A stretch of 64,000 nt of DNA, taken from the NCBI RefSeq assembly GCF_003853645.1, contig NZ_QTPO01000016.1, positions 1 through 64,000 on the forward strand. Direction: 5' to 3'. The DNA comes from Burkholderia sp. Bp9143 (lineage in GTDB: Bacteria > Pseudomonadota > Gammaproteobacteria > Burkholderiales > Burkholderiaceae). Shown here piece after piece: positions 8,560 through 17,287 of the stretch (within the stretch, counting starts at the first letter, position 1; each line of letters begins with the position of its first letter). The notes beneath the pieces were generated by a model, which was not told the DNA's origin, did not search any database, and saw only the letters and a program-made list of their open reading frames with translations. The position numbers and the translations under genes are program-made.

Positions 8560-9375
8560 ATGTCGCCATCGATCGCCGCATTGAACAATGCCCATATCCT
8601 GATCGTCGACGATCAGCCCGAGCAGCTCCGTTTGCTGATCGATATCCTGCGCGGCACCGGATGCCGGATCAGCGTCGCGTTCGACGGCGTGCAGGCCTGC
8701 CAGCGCGCACAGGCGCTCGCGCCCGACCTGATTCTGATGGACGTGCGTATGCCACGCATGGACGGGTTCACCGCGTGCCGACGGCTTGCCGCCGATCCAC
8801 TGACGAGCGCGATCCCGGTCATCTTCCTGACCGTGGCCGGCGAGTTGCACGAGCGGATCGAGGGGCTGGAAATAGGCGGCGTCGACTATGTGGTGAAACC
8901 GTTCGAGCCGGCGGAAGTCATCGCACGGATTCGCGTGCAGCTGATGCGGACGAACCGTCCGGCACCAGTGGATGCGCTGGACGCGCCCGCCCCGTTCGCA
9001 GCCGGCAAGGACGACGACATCATCGTGCGCGCGGCGATTCGCCATCTGTCGCGTTCGCTGAACAATCCGCCGACGGTCGAGCAACTGGCGCGCGCGGTCG
9101 GCACGCATGAGAAGCGGCTGTCGCGCGCGTTTCGCGACAACCTCGGGCAAACGGTATTCGAGTATCTGCGGCACGAGCGCCTGCGGATCGCACAGGATCT
9201 GCTGGATTCGACGTCGCTCAGCATGGCGAGCATCGCGAAGGAGATCGGCTTTTCCACGGCGGCGAATTTCGCCACCGCGTTTCGCGAACGGTTCGGCATC
9301 ACGCCGACCGAATGGCGGCGACAGCGCCATGCAGCCGCGCGTGAGGCCGCCCGGGGACCGCAGCGCGACGCGTAG
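8560..9375 (+). CDS. Response regulator: receiver domain fused to AraC-type DNA-binding domain
   Basis: This 271-residue protein has an N-terminal CheY-like receiver (about 10-125). The acidic pair is D17/D18, the likely phosphoacceptor is D61 in LILMDVRMPRMDG, T91 lies in FLTVAG, and the conserved lysine is K113 in VVKPFEP. The C-terminal part (about 165-255) carries two helix-turn-helix motifs of the AraC/XylS family, with the signature SMASIAKEIGFSTAANFATAFRERFGITPTEWR. Phosphorylation should control DNA binding. No histidine kinase lies nearby, so it is an orphan. It is divergent from the trimeric autotransporter gene across a long AT-rich gap and ends 24 bp before the converging TonB receptor gene. 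Target genes are unknown; the flanking surface-protein genes are the obvious candidates. Confidence 0.9.
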   Translation: MSPSIAALNNAHILIVDDQPEQLRLLIDILRGTGCRISVAFDGVQACQRAQALAPDLILMDVRMPRMDGFTACRRLAADPLTSAIPVIFLTVAGELHERIEGLEIGGVDYVVKPFEPAEVIARIRVQLMRTNRPAPVDALDAPAPFAAGKDDDIIVRAAIRHLSRSLNNPPTVEQLARAVGTHEKRLSRAFRDNLGQTVFEYLRHERLRIAQDLLDSTSLSMASIAKEIGFSTAANFATAFRERFGITPTEWRRQRHAAAREAARGPQRDA

Positions 9376-9399
9376 CCGCGCCGCGCATGGCGGCCGCGG

Positions 9400-11595
9400 C
9401 TACCAGCTGTATTTCGCGCTCGCCAGCACGGTCCGCTCGTTGCCGAACACGCACACGGTGTACGACTGGCAGCCGCTGACGTAGCGCCGGTCGAACAGGT
9501 TCGCGACATTCAGCGCGAATCGCCAGTGACGCAGGTCGTAGTGCATCGCGAGGTCGACCAGCGTGGTGCTCGGCACCGTCAGTGAGTTGTCCGGCGCACC
9601 GGCCAACGCGCTCTGGTAGCGCACGCCGGCACCGATCCCGAGGCCCGACAGCGCGCCGGTGTGCCAGGTCCAGTCCGTCCACAGCGACGCCATCTGCCGC
9701 GGCAGCGGTACCGACACCGGCCAGTGGTTCAGCGATGCATCGTTCGCCTGCACGTTCTTGACGTCCTGATAGACATACGACGCGACGATCGACAGCTCGC
9801 GCGTCACCTTCCCGACCGCGCTCAGTTCGATACCGCGCGAACGCACCTTGCCGGTCTGCATCGACGACGTGCCGGTGGGGTCGAGCGTCGGCGGCGTCGG
9901 CGTCACGACGTTGGTCTGGTCGATCTGGTAGACGGCCGCGGTGAGCATCAGGTTCCGGCCGGGCGGCTGCCAGCGCAGCCCGGCTTCGGTCTGCTTGCCG
10001 CGCGTCGGTTTCGGCAGGCCACCGCCGAACATCCGCACGCCGATCACCGGGTCGAACGACGTCGAATAGCTCACGTACGGCGACAGTCCCGCATCGCCCT
10101 GATACGTGAGCCCGACGCGCCCGGAAAACGCACTGACGTCCTGCTGCGTGCCGATGCCGGCCGCCCGGTCGTCGAAGCGCGCGTTCACGCGATCCTCGCG
10201 ACCACCGAGCGTCAGCGTCCAGCGGTTCCAGCGGATCTGATCCTGTGCGTATGCGCCGAGCGCATTCATCGCCGTGTACTGATCGACATGCCCGAGCGAC
10301 GTGCGGCCGGAAAAGATCGCGGCCGTCACGGGGCGATAGACCGGGTGGTACAGGTTGAGCGGCGGCGCGAGTGCGAGCCACACGCTGTTGGTCGTCGTCT
10401 GCCGGTCGAACTGCAGGCCGAGCAGCAGCGTGTGCTCGAGCGGGCCGGTTGCGAAGCGCGCCTGAGCGCGGTTGTCGATGTCGAGCCGGCTGTAGTTCAA
10501 CTGGAACAGTCCGGCGAAACGCATCATGTTCGTCGTGCTGCCGGGCATGAAGCCATTGCCGAACACCGTCGCGTCGTCGAGCGACAGGCGCGACCAGCGC
10601 ACGTCCTGTTGCAGCGTCCACATCGCATTCACGCGGTGCTCGAGCGCGTAGCCGAGCGACCATTGTTTCTTCCGATAGTCGTTGAACGACGGGTCGCCCA
10701 TGTAGATGTCCTGCGACAGGCGCCCGTTCGGGTTCGGCAGCACCGTGCCCGACGCCGGCAGGAAGTTCGACGAAATGTCGCCATGATCCTGCAGGAACGA
10801 CGCGGACACGGTCAGCGACGTGTCGGCCGTCGGCCGCCAGCGGAACGACGGCGCCACCGCGACGCGCCGATCGGCGTTCGGCCCGGTCACCGCGTTGCCG
10901 TCGCGCGCGACGCCGACGAAGCGGTACGCAACCTTGCCGTCCGGATCGAGCGTGTCGCCGATATCGAGCATGGTCTGCTTGCGTGCATCGTTGCCGATCT
11001 GCACGCCGGCTTCGCGGATGCGCTCGCCGTCGGCGAGCTTCGTGCGCGCATCGACGATCGCGCCGGGCTCGCCCGCGCCGTACAGCACCGACGTCGGCCC
11101 GCGCAGCACGGCGATCGAGTCGATCGTGTAAGGATCGACGCGCCAGTTCGCGATGACCGCCGTGTTCGGCGCCGGCACGCCGTCGACATACAGCGTCGGC
11201 GTGAAGCCGCGCAGCGCCGCATACCAGTCGGTCCGCGTATCGGCGCCGAACGTCGCGAAACCCGGCACGTAGCGCAGTGCCTGGTTCAGGTCGGTCGCGC
11301 CGGTCATCTCGACCTGCTGCGCGGTCACGAGGTTGGTCGTCTGCGGGATCCCGGCGACCGGCGTGTCGGTCTTCGTGCCGGTGGTGGTGCGCAATCCGAC
11401 CAGCCCGAGCGACGCGCGGCCTGCCTGCGCCTGCACGTCGATCGTCGGCAGCATGGTTGCCGCGTCGGCGGGCGGCGACGGCGACGCCGCGTCGTTCGAC
11501 GCCTGTGCATGCACGCCCCCCGCGGCCGCCATGCATAACGCGCCCCCGGCCGCGAACGCGATTGCGTGTCGCACCGTGCCTGTCTCCGTTCCCAT
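9400..11595 (-). CDS. TonB-dependent outer-membrane receptor, siderophore type
   Basis: This 731-residue protein has a signal peptide ending VHAQA, a plug domain with VLRGPTSVLYGAGEPGAIVDARTKL (the conserved LRGPxxxLYG segment) and a long beta-barrel rich in aromatic-flanked strands, ending in SAKYSW with a terminal aromatic. The family imports ferric siderophores or other large ligands using TonB energy. The chosen ATG at 11595 has GGAGAG about 9 nt upstream; a longer frame to 11670 lacks a ribosome site. No siderophore synthesis or ABC gene is adjacent, and no convincing Fur box was found upstream. A lyase gene is divergent, so import of a carbohydrate-linked ligand is an open alternative. 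Confidence 0.88.
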   Translation of the reverse strand: MGTETGTVRHAIAFAAGGALCMAAAGGVHAQASNDAASPSPPADAATMLPTIDVQAQAGRASLGLVGLRTTTGTKTDTPVAGIPQTTNLVTAQQVEMTGATDLNQALRYVPGFATFGADTRTDWYAALRGFTPTLYVDGVPAPNTAVIANWRVDPYTIDSIAVLRGPTSVLYGAGEPGAIVDARTKLADGERIREAGVQIGNDARKQTMLDIGDTLDPDGKVAYRFVGVARDGNAVTGPNADRRVAVAPSFRWRPTADTSLTVSASFLQDHGDISSNFLPASGTVLPNPNGRLSQDIYMGDPSFNDYRKKQWSLGYALEHRVNAMWTLQQDVRWSRLSLDDATVFGNGFMPGSTTNMMRFAGLFQLNYSRLDIDNRAQARFATGPLEHTLLLGLQFDRQTTTNSVWLALAPPLNLYHPVYRPVTAAIFSGRTSLGHVDQYTAMNALGAYAQDQIRWNRWTLTLGGREDRVNARFDDRAAGIGTQQDVSAFSGRVGLTYQGDAGLSPYVSYSTSFDPVIGVRMFGGGLPKPTRGKQTEAGLRWQPPGRNLMLTAAVYQIDQTNVVTPTPPTLDPTGTSSMQTGKVRSRGIELSAVGKVTRELSIVASYVYQDVKNVQANDASLNHWPVSVPLPRQMASLWTDWTWHTGALSGLGIGAGVRYQSALAGAPDNSLTVPSTTLVDLAMHYDLRHWRFALNVANLFDRRYVSGCQSYTVCVFGNERTVLASAKYSW

Positions 11596-12144
11596 CGTTT
11601 CGATACTCTCCGTCGTGCTGTCGCGGCCCTGCCAGCCAGGACATGCGTCATCGCCGGGCCTGTCGCGCACGGGTCGGTGCGCGTCGATCGATTGCGTCGT
11701 TTTCGGGCGCGTGAATGATATCGGTCGAAGGCTCGGCGTTCTTTAGAAAAATGCGCACGGGTGCGGTCCGGGCATCGCTGGCGCAAAACGGTTCACCGCG
11801 AACCGTGCAACGCGATGTGAAACCCTTTTCATGTCATCTGTCGTATGACAACACGATTAAATAGTGTGAATCAATCGCTTCGTACGCCAGAAGAACCTCC
11901 AACCCGCCCACGGGCGACGATCATATCTCGCAAACGTATCAATCGCCATTTTTTCCTCATTCTTAGCATGTTAATAAACAAAATCATTACAATCCGTATC
12001 CCCCAAATATGTCGCGCCGATACGAACATGTCATCGAGAAACACCGATCCTTCCGGTACAATCCGCGTCGTCATGCGATGACTGATTTCGCGTGTGCACT
12101 GCTTCTTCTCAGCTGGGTCCCGTCACGGAAGGAACGAACGCAAT
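11596..12144. other. Divergent intergenic region between TonB receptor and lyase genes
   Basis: This 549-bp region holds no supportable gene. Bases about 11840-12030 are AT-rich. It must contain promoters for both divergent genes and includes the inverted repeat noted separately. Confidence 0.6.
11832..11850. promoter_or_regulatory. Inverted repeat TGTCAT-N7-ATGACA, candidate operator
   Basis: The arms are perfect 6-mers 7 bp apart. An overlapping 12-bp near-palindrome TGTCGTATGACA resembles the TGTC...GACA half-sites bound by FadR-type GntR regulators. No GntR gene is in the window, so the binding protein is unknown. Confidence 0.3.
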
Positions 12145-14364
12145 ATGAACGACTCGCGGCTTCGGCTTGAATCCGGCGCGCGCATTTCCCGGCGCACGTT
12201 CCTTTACAGCATCGGCGCGCTCGCGCTTTCGGCATGCGGCGGCACGGACGCAAGCGAACGCAGCACCGGCACCGCGGTCGCCGCGGCCGGCAACCGAGCG
12301 CTCGCGCGCGTGGCGACAGGCACCCCGGCCATTGCCACGAACGACGCGTTCGCGCATCCGGGCCTGCTGCATACCCAAGCGGATTTCGAGCGGATCGCGC
12401 AGAAGGTCGCGGCAGCCGCGTCGCCCTGGCTGGACGGCTGGAACACGCTGATCGCGAACAGTCATGCGCAGTTGTCGTGGTCGCCGCGCCCGCAGGCCGT
12501 CGTCACGCGCGGCGGCACCGGCGCGCAAAACTATCCGGTGCTGTACAAGGACATCGCGGCCGCCTATGCATGCGCGCTGCGCTGGAAGATCTCGGGCAAT
12601 ACCGCGGTTGCGTACGCGAACAAGGCCGTGCAGATCATGAACGCGTGGTCGTCGACGCTGCAGAACCTCGCCGGCGACACGAACGTCGATCTCGCGGCCG
12701 GCATCTATGGCTACGAGTTCGCGAACGCGGGCGAAATCATGCGCACCTATCCCGGCTGGGCCGCGGCCGACTTCGCCGCGTTCCAGGCGATGATGGCCGA
12801 CAAGTTCTACCCGATCAACGCAGCCTTCCTGAGTCAGCACAACGGCACGGACATCACGCACTACTGGGCCAATTGGGATCTGTGCAACATCGCATCGATG
12901 ATGGCGATCGGCGTGCTGTGCGACGACCACACGAAGTTCGACGCAGCCGTCAACTACTTCATCGACGGGCCGGGCAACGGCGCGATCGCGCAGGCCGTCT
13001 ACTACCTGCATCCCGGCCATCTCGGCCAATGGCAGGAGTCGGGCCGCGACCAGGGGCACAACACGCTCGGCATCGCGCTCGGCGGCGCGATCTGCGAAAT
13101 GGCGTGGAACCAAGGCATCGACCTGTACGGGCACGACAACAACCGCTTCCTCGCGGGCGCCGAATACGTCGCGAAGTCGAACCTCGTGCAGCCGGACGGC
13201 ACGTTCCTGACGGTGCCGTATGCGCCGTACGCGAACGTCGACGTCACGCAGGCGCAGTTCTCGACCGCCAGCCAGGGGACGATCCGTCCGTGCTGGGCGC
13301 TCGTCTACAACCACTACGTGAACCGCAAGGGGCTGGCCGCACCGTGGTCCGCGAAGTTCGCCCGCGCGATTCAGCCCGAAGGCGGCGGCGGCAACTACGG
13401 CGAAACGAGCGGCGGCTACGATCAGCTCGGCTACGGCACGCTGACCTGCACGCGCGATCCCGTTGCGCCTGCAACCGCACCGAGCGGGCTGACCGCGTGG
13501 CCGGCTGCCGGACAGGTCGTGCTGTCGTGGTGGGGCGTCGCGAACACGGCGAGCTACAACGTGAAGCGTGCCGCCAGCGCCGGCGGGCCGTACACGACCG
13601 TCGCGACCGGCATCGTCGATCCGCTGACGTACACGGACAATCCCGCGGCAGGCGTCTGGCACTACGTGATCAGTGCGCAGGGCGCATCGGGCGAATCCGA
13701 GCATTCGGCGGAAGTCGTCGCATCGACGGCACTGCAGCTGCATACGCGGCTGTCGTTCGACGAGACGAGCGGCACGAGCGCCGCGGACGCGAGCGGCAAC
13801 GGTCACGCGGGCACGCTCGTCGGCGGCGCATCGCGCGTAACGGGCAAGCTTGGCAACGCTGTCTCGCTCGACGGCGCCAGCGGCTACGTCGCGCTGCCGA
13901 ACGACATCGTCGCCGACGTATCGGATTTCACGATCGCCGCGTGGGTCAACTGGCGCGGCGGGCAAACGTGGGCACGCATCTTCGATTTCGGCTCGGGCAC
14001 CGGACGCTATCTGTTCGTCACGCCGAAGGGCCCACGCGGGACGATGCGCTTCGCGATCACGACCAACGGCGGACATGGCGAGCGCGCAGTCGACGGCAAC
14101 GCCGCCCTACCGGCCGGACAATGGGCGCACGTCGCGGTCACGCTGTCGGCCGCGACCGCGACGCTTTATCTGAACGGCGACGCGATCGGCTCGGCAAGCG
14201 ACGTCATCTTCGCGCCCTGGCGGATCGGGAAAACCGCACAGAACTGGATCGGACGTTCGCAGTATCCGGGCGACCCGTTCTTCAACGGCGCGATCGACGA
14301 CTTCCGCATCCATCGCGGCGCGATGTCGGCCGAACAGGTGAAGGCGCTCGCGCAGGGCGCGTGA
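12145..14364 (+). CDS. Tat-exported lipoprotein: alginate-lyase-type domain, fibronectin-like linker and LamG-like domain
   Basis: This 739-residue protein begins with a twin-arginine signal (SRRTFLYSIGALAL) merging into a lipobox (LSAC), predicting Tat export and lipid anchoring. Residues about 60-440 resemble the alpha-helical alginate lyase superfamily (FAHPGLLHTQADFERI, GYEFANAGEIMR, NWDLCNIASMMAIGVLCDD, GQWQESGRDQGHN), with Tyr, His, Asn and Arg candidates for catalysis. A fibronectin III-like stretch (about 445-530) follows, then a concanavalin/LamG-like jelly-roll at about 535-735 (LDGASGYVALP, ATLYLNGDAIGSA, RIHRGAMSAEQVKAL). The ATG at 12145 has GGAAGGA upstream and supplies the signal; the upstream in-frame ATG at 12094 does not. 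It likely cleaves or binds a uronic-acid-containing polysaccharide, but the true substrate is unknown. Confidence 0.8.
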   Translation: MNDSRLRLESGARISRRTFLYSIGALALSACGGTDASERSTGTAVAAAGNRALARVATGTPAIATNDAFAHPGLLHTQADFERIAQKVAAAASPWLDGWNTLIANSHAQLSWSPRPQAVVTRGGTGAQNYPVLYKDIAAAYACALRWKISGNTAVAYANKAVQIMNAWSSTLQNLAGDTNVDLAAGIYGYEFANAGEIMRTYPGWAAADFAAFQAMMADKFYPINAAFLSQHNGTDITHYWANWDLCNIASMMAIGVLCDDHTKFDAAVNYFIDGPGNGAIAQAVYYLHPGHLGQWQESGRDQGHNTLGIALGGAICEMAWNQGIDLYGHDNNRFLAGAEYVAKSNLVQPDGTFLTVPYAPYANVDVTQAQFSTASQGTIRPCWALVYNHYVNRKGLAAPWSAKFARAIQPEGGGGNYGETSGGYDQLGYGTLTCTRDPVAPATAPSGLTAWPAAGQVVLSWWGVANTASYNVKRAASAGGPYTTVATGIVDPLTYTDNPAAGVWHYVISAQGASGESEHSAEVVASTALQLHTRLSFDETSGTSAADASGNGHAGTLVGGASRVTGKLGNAVSLDGASGYVALPNDIVADVSDFTIAAWVNWRGGQTWARIFDFGSGTGRYLFVTPKGPRGTMRFAITTNGGHGERAVDGNAALPAGQWAHVAVTLSAATATLYLNGDAIGSASDVIFAPWRIGKTAQNWIGRSQYPGDPFFNGAIDDFRIHRGAMSAEQVKALAQGA

Positions 14365-14385
14365 TGCGTGCCGGGGTGCATGTGC

Positions 14386-15606
14386 TCAGCGGCTGGTACG
14401 GAAGTAACGCTGCGCCAGCGCGACCCAATACCGGACCCCGGCCGGAATGATGTCGTCGTTGAAATCGTATTTCGGGTGATGCAGCGCCGGCGCGGCCGCG
14501 CCGGCCGGCGTATTGCCGATCAGCACGTAAGCGCCGGGGCGCTCCTCCAGCATGAAGCCGAAGTCCTCGGACGTCATGTTCGGCGGCACGTCGCATTCAA
14601 CGCGTGCGTCGCCGAACGTCTCGCGCATCACCGCTTCGCACAGTGCCGTCTCGGCCGGCGTGTTGACCGTCGCGGGGTAGTACTGAAAGAACTCGACGTC
14701 GACCTGCGCGCCATAGGCGTGCGCCAGCCCCTCGCACGTGAGCCGGACGTCGTGCTGCAGCTTCTGCTGCAAGGCGGACGACAGCGTGCGGATCGTCCCG
14801 CGCAGCTCGGCGCTGTCCGGAATGACGTTGTCCGTCGTTCCCGCATGGAACATGCAGACGGAAATGACGGCGGGATCGACGGGATCCTTGTGTCGCGCGG
14901 CGATGGTCTGGCACTGCAGCACCATCGAACAGGCGAGCGGGACGGGATCGATGCCCAGGTGCGGCTGCGCCGCATGCGCGCCCTTGCCGGTCACCGTGAT
15001 CCTGAACCGGGAGCCCGCGGCCATGATCGGCCCGGTGCGCAACCCGAAATGCCCGGCCGGCAACCCGGGCCAGTTGTGCATGCCGAACACCGCTTCCGTC
15101 GGAAATTGCTCGAACAACCCGTCGTCGATCATCTTGCGCGCACCCGCGCCGCCCTCTTCGCCAGGCTGAAACACGAAATGCACGGTGCCCGGCAACTGCG
15201 GCAATTCCTTCAGGATGCGCGCGGCCCCGAGCAACATGACGGTATGGCCGTCGTGTCCGCACGCATGCATGATGCCGTGCGCGCACGATGCGTGCGCGAA
15301 GTCATTCGCTTCGCGGATCGGCAACGCGTCCAGATCCGCACGGAGCACGATTCCACGGCCCGGATCCGCACCGGGCAGGCTCGCGACGACGCCCGTGCCG
15401 CCCAGCCCGCGCGACACCGCATAGCCGAGATCTTCGAGCTCGCGGGCGACGACGTCGGCGGTCCTGTGTTCCTCGAACCGCAATTCAGGATGCGCATGCA
15501 GGTCGCGCCGCAATGTCGCCCAGTGCGCGCGATGCGCGTTCAGCGATGCTTCGGGGATGACGGGGTTTTCCAATTCGGGCACCTTCGGGAAATAGACGGC
15601 TTCCAT
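14386..15606 (-). CDS. M20-family amidohydrolase (N-acyl amino acid / IAA-amino acid / hippurate hydrolase type)
   Basis: This protein of about 406 residues has the M20D features: RADLDALPI, the metal-binding HACGHDGHTVMLLGAARIL (Cys and two His), FQPGEEGGAG (Glu pair), AMHN-like GMHNWPGLPAG, and a C-terminal MTSEDFGFMLEERPG with the HHPKYDFND His. The family hydrolyses amide bonds of N-acyl amino acids in the cytoplasm, using two metal ions. The chosen ATG is at 15606; a TTG at 15615 is also possible, and neither has a strong ribosome site. It starts 36 bp after the aldehyde dehydrogenase stop and is probably the last gene of that transcription unit. A second M20 paralogue is at 55617-56786. 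Confidence 0.87.
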   Translation of the reverse strand: MEAVYFPKVPELENPVIPEASLNAHRAHWATLRRDLHAHPELRFEEHRTADVVARELEDLGYAVSRGLGGTGVVASLPGADPGRGIVLRADLDALPIREANDFAHASCAHGIMHACGHDGHTVMLLGAARILKELPQLPGTVHFVFQPGEEGGAGARKMIDDGLFEQFPTEAVFGMHNWPGLPAGHFGLRTGPIMAAGSRFRITVTGKGAHAAQPHLGIDPVPLACSMVLQCQTIAARHKDPVDPAVISVCMFHAGTTDNVIPDSAELRGTIRTLSSALQQKLQHDVRLTCEGLAHAYGAQVDVEFFQYYPATVNTPAETALCEAVMRETFGDARVECDVPPNMTSEDFGFMLEERPGAYVLIGNTPAGAAAPALHHPKYDFNDDIIPAGVRYWVALAQRYFRTSR

Positions 15607-15642
15607 TCCGTACAACCGCCGCGTTCGCGCGCGGCGACTGCT

Positions 15643-17112
15643 TCAGTCGTGGAAGCCCACGATCGACTTGACCTCCATATATTCCTCCATCCCTTCGATC
15701 CCGTACTCGCGGCCGTTGCCCGACTGCTTGTACCCGCCGAACGGCGCCTGCGGGTCCCATGCGGGGTAGTTCAGATGCACCTGCCCCGACCGGATGCGCG
15801 CCGCCACCGCGCGCGCACGTTCCTTGTCGGCGCCCTGCACATGTGCGCCGAGCCCGTAAACCGTGTCGTTCGCGATGGCAACGGCCTCGTCGACCGTGTC
15901 GTACGGCAGGATCGCAAGGACCGGACCGAAGATCTCCTGCTGCGCGATCGCCATGTCGGTGCGGACGTCGGAAAAGACGGTCGGCCGCGCATAGAAGCCC
16001 CGGTCGAATCCCGCCGGCCGCCCGGGGCCGCCGGCGATCAGCTTCGCCCGTTCGTCGATGCCCGTGTCGATCATCTGCGCGACCCGGCCGAACTGCGCGC
16101 GATTGGCCAGCGGGCCATGCGTCGTCGCGTCGGCGAACGGATCGCCGACGACCAGCTGCTGCGTCGCCGCGACGGCCAGTTCCTCGACCGCGCCGAGCAG
16201 GTTGCGCGGCACGATCATGCGGGTCGGTGCGCTGCACGACTGGCCCATGTTCCGGAACGCGGCGGCCACGCCCGGCGCGATCGCACGCGACAGGTCCGCA
16301 TCGGGCAATACGATGTTCGGCGACTTGCCTCCCAGCTCCTGCGCGACGCGCTTGACGGTCGGCGCCGCCGCTTGCGCGACCAGCACGCCGGCACGCGTCG
16401 ACCCGGTGATCGACACCATGTCGACCTCCGGGTGCGATGCGAGCGACGCGCCCACTTCCTCTCCACTGCCGCTCACCAGGTTGAACACACCCGCGGGCAC
16501 GCCCGCATCGGCGATCACTTCCGCAAACAGCAATGCGCTGAGCGGCGACAGCTCGCTGGGTTTCAGCACCACCGTGCAGCCCGCCGCGAGCGCCGGGCCG
16601 ACCTTCGCCGTGATTTGATAGATCGGCCAGTTCCACGGCGTGATCAGCGCGCAGACGCCGATCGGCTCACGCACGATCGCGGTCGTCCCGCGCCGCGTCC
16701 GGAACGGATAACTGGCCAGATTGTCGCGTGCGACCCGGATATGTTCGGCCGCAAGCGGCACATGGGCGCCGCGTGCGTAACTGATCGGCGCGCCCATTTC
16801 CATCGCGAGCGCGATGGCGAACCGTTCGGCGCGCTCCAGTATCAACGCGTGAATGCGATCGAGCAGTGCGGCACGTTCATGCGGCGAAGTCGCGGACCAG
16901 CGCTCGAACGCGCGGCGCGCGGCCTGCACCGCGCGGTCGGCGTCGCGCGCGTTGCCGAGCGGGATGTCGCACAGCGTGTCTTCGGTGGACGGGCTCACGA
17001 CCGCGAACCGGTCGCCGCCGTCAGGCAAAACCCAATCGCCGTCGATGAAGAAACGATCGAGCCTGCCGGCTTCCATCAGGTGACGAACCGGTGAATCGAT
17101 GGGTGAATGCAT
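15643..17112 (-). CDS. NAD(P)-dependent aldehyde dehydrogenase
   Basis: This 489-residue member of the ALDH superfamily has complete landmarks: ITPWNWPIYQI (cofactor entry), KPSELSPLSALLFAEV, the FTGST-equivalent SITGSTRAGVLVAQA, the general-base Glu in QELGGKSPN, the nucleophilic Cys in NMGQSCSAPTRM, and EIFGPVLAILPYDTVDEAVAIAND near the end. It oxidises an aldehyde to the acid in the cytoplasm. AAGGACA precedes the ATG by about 9 nt. Its neighbours are two FAD amine oxidases and an amidohydrolase, so an amino-aldehyde made by an oxidase is a reasonable substrate, but this is inferred. A 175-bp gap separates it from the upstream oxidase gene. Confidence 0.9.
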   Translation of the reverse strand: MHSPIDSPVRHLMEAGRLDRFFIDGDWVLPDGGDRFAVVSPSTEDTLCDIPLGNARDADRAVQAARRAFERWSATSPHERAALLDRIHALILERAERFAIALAMEMGAPISYARGAHVPLAAEHIRVARDNLASYPFRTRRGTTAIVREPIGVCALITPWNWPIYQITAKVGPALAAGCTVVLKPSELSPLSALLFAEVIADAGVPAGVFNLVSGSGEEVGASLASHPEVDMVSITGSTRAGVLVAQAAAPTVKRVAQELGGKSPNIVLPDADLSRAIAPGVAAAFRNMGQSCSAPTRMIVPRNLLGAVEELAVAATQQLVVGDPFADATTHGPLANRAQFGRVAQMIDTGIDERAKLIAGGPGRPAGFDRGFYARPTVFSDVRTDMAIAQQEIFGPVLAILPYDTVDEAVAIANDTVYGLGAHVQGADKERARAVAARIRSGQVHLNYPAWDPQAPFGGYKQSGNGREYGIEGMEEYMEVKSIVGFHD

Positions 17113-17287
17113 TTCAGAGTGTCCTTGAATACCATGCGCCGACGAACGGCAGAAACCACGGAGTGCCGAAGCGGCAGGGAAACATGGCGGCCATCTGCCG
17201 TCTCGGGATCAGCCCGCTTCGTCGTCCGACGGTCCGGACCGACGCCCATCGTCCGGAGGCCGCCGTCGTCCGCAAGACGGCCTCGAA

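Noticed and set aside
11596..12144. Fur box upstream of the TonB receptor
   Set aside because: No 19-bp GATAATGATAATCATTATC-like match was found; only a few short AT-rich partial matches.
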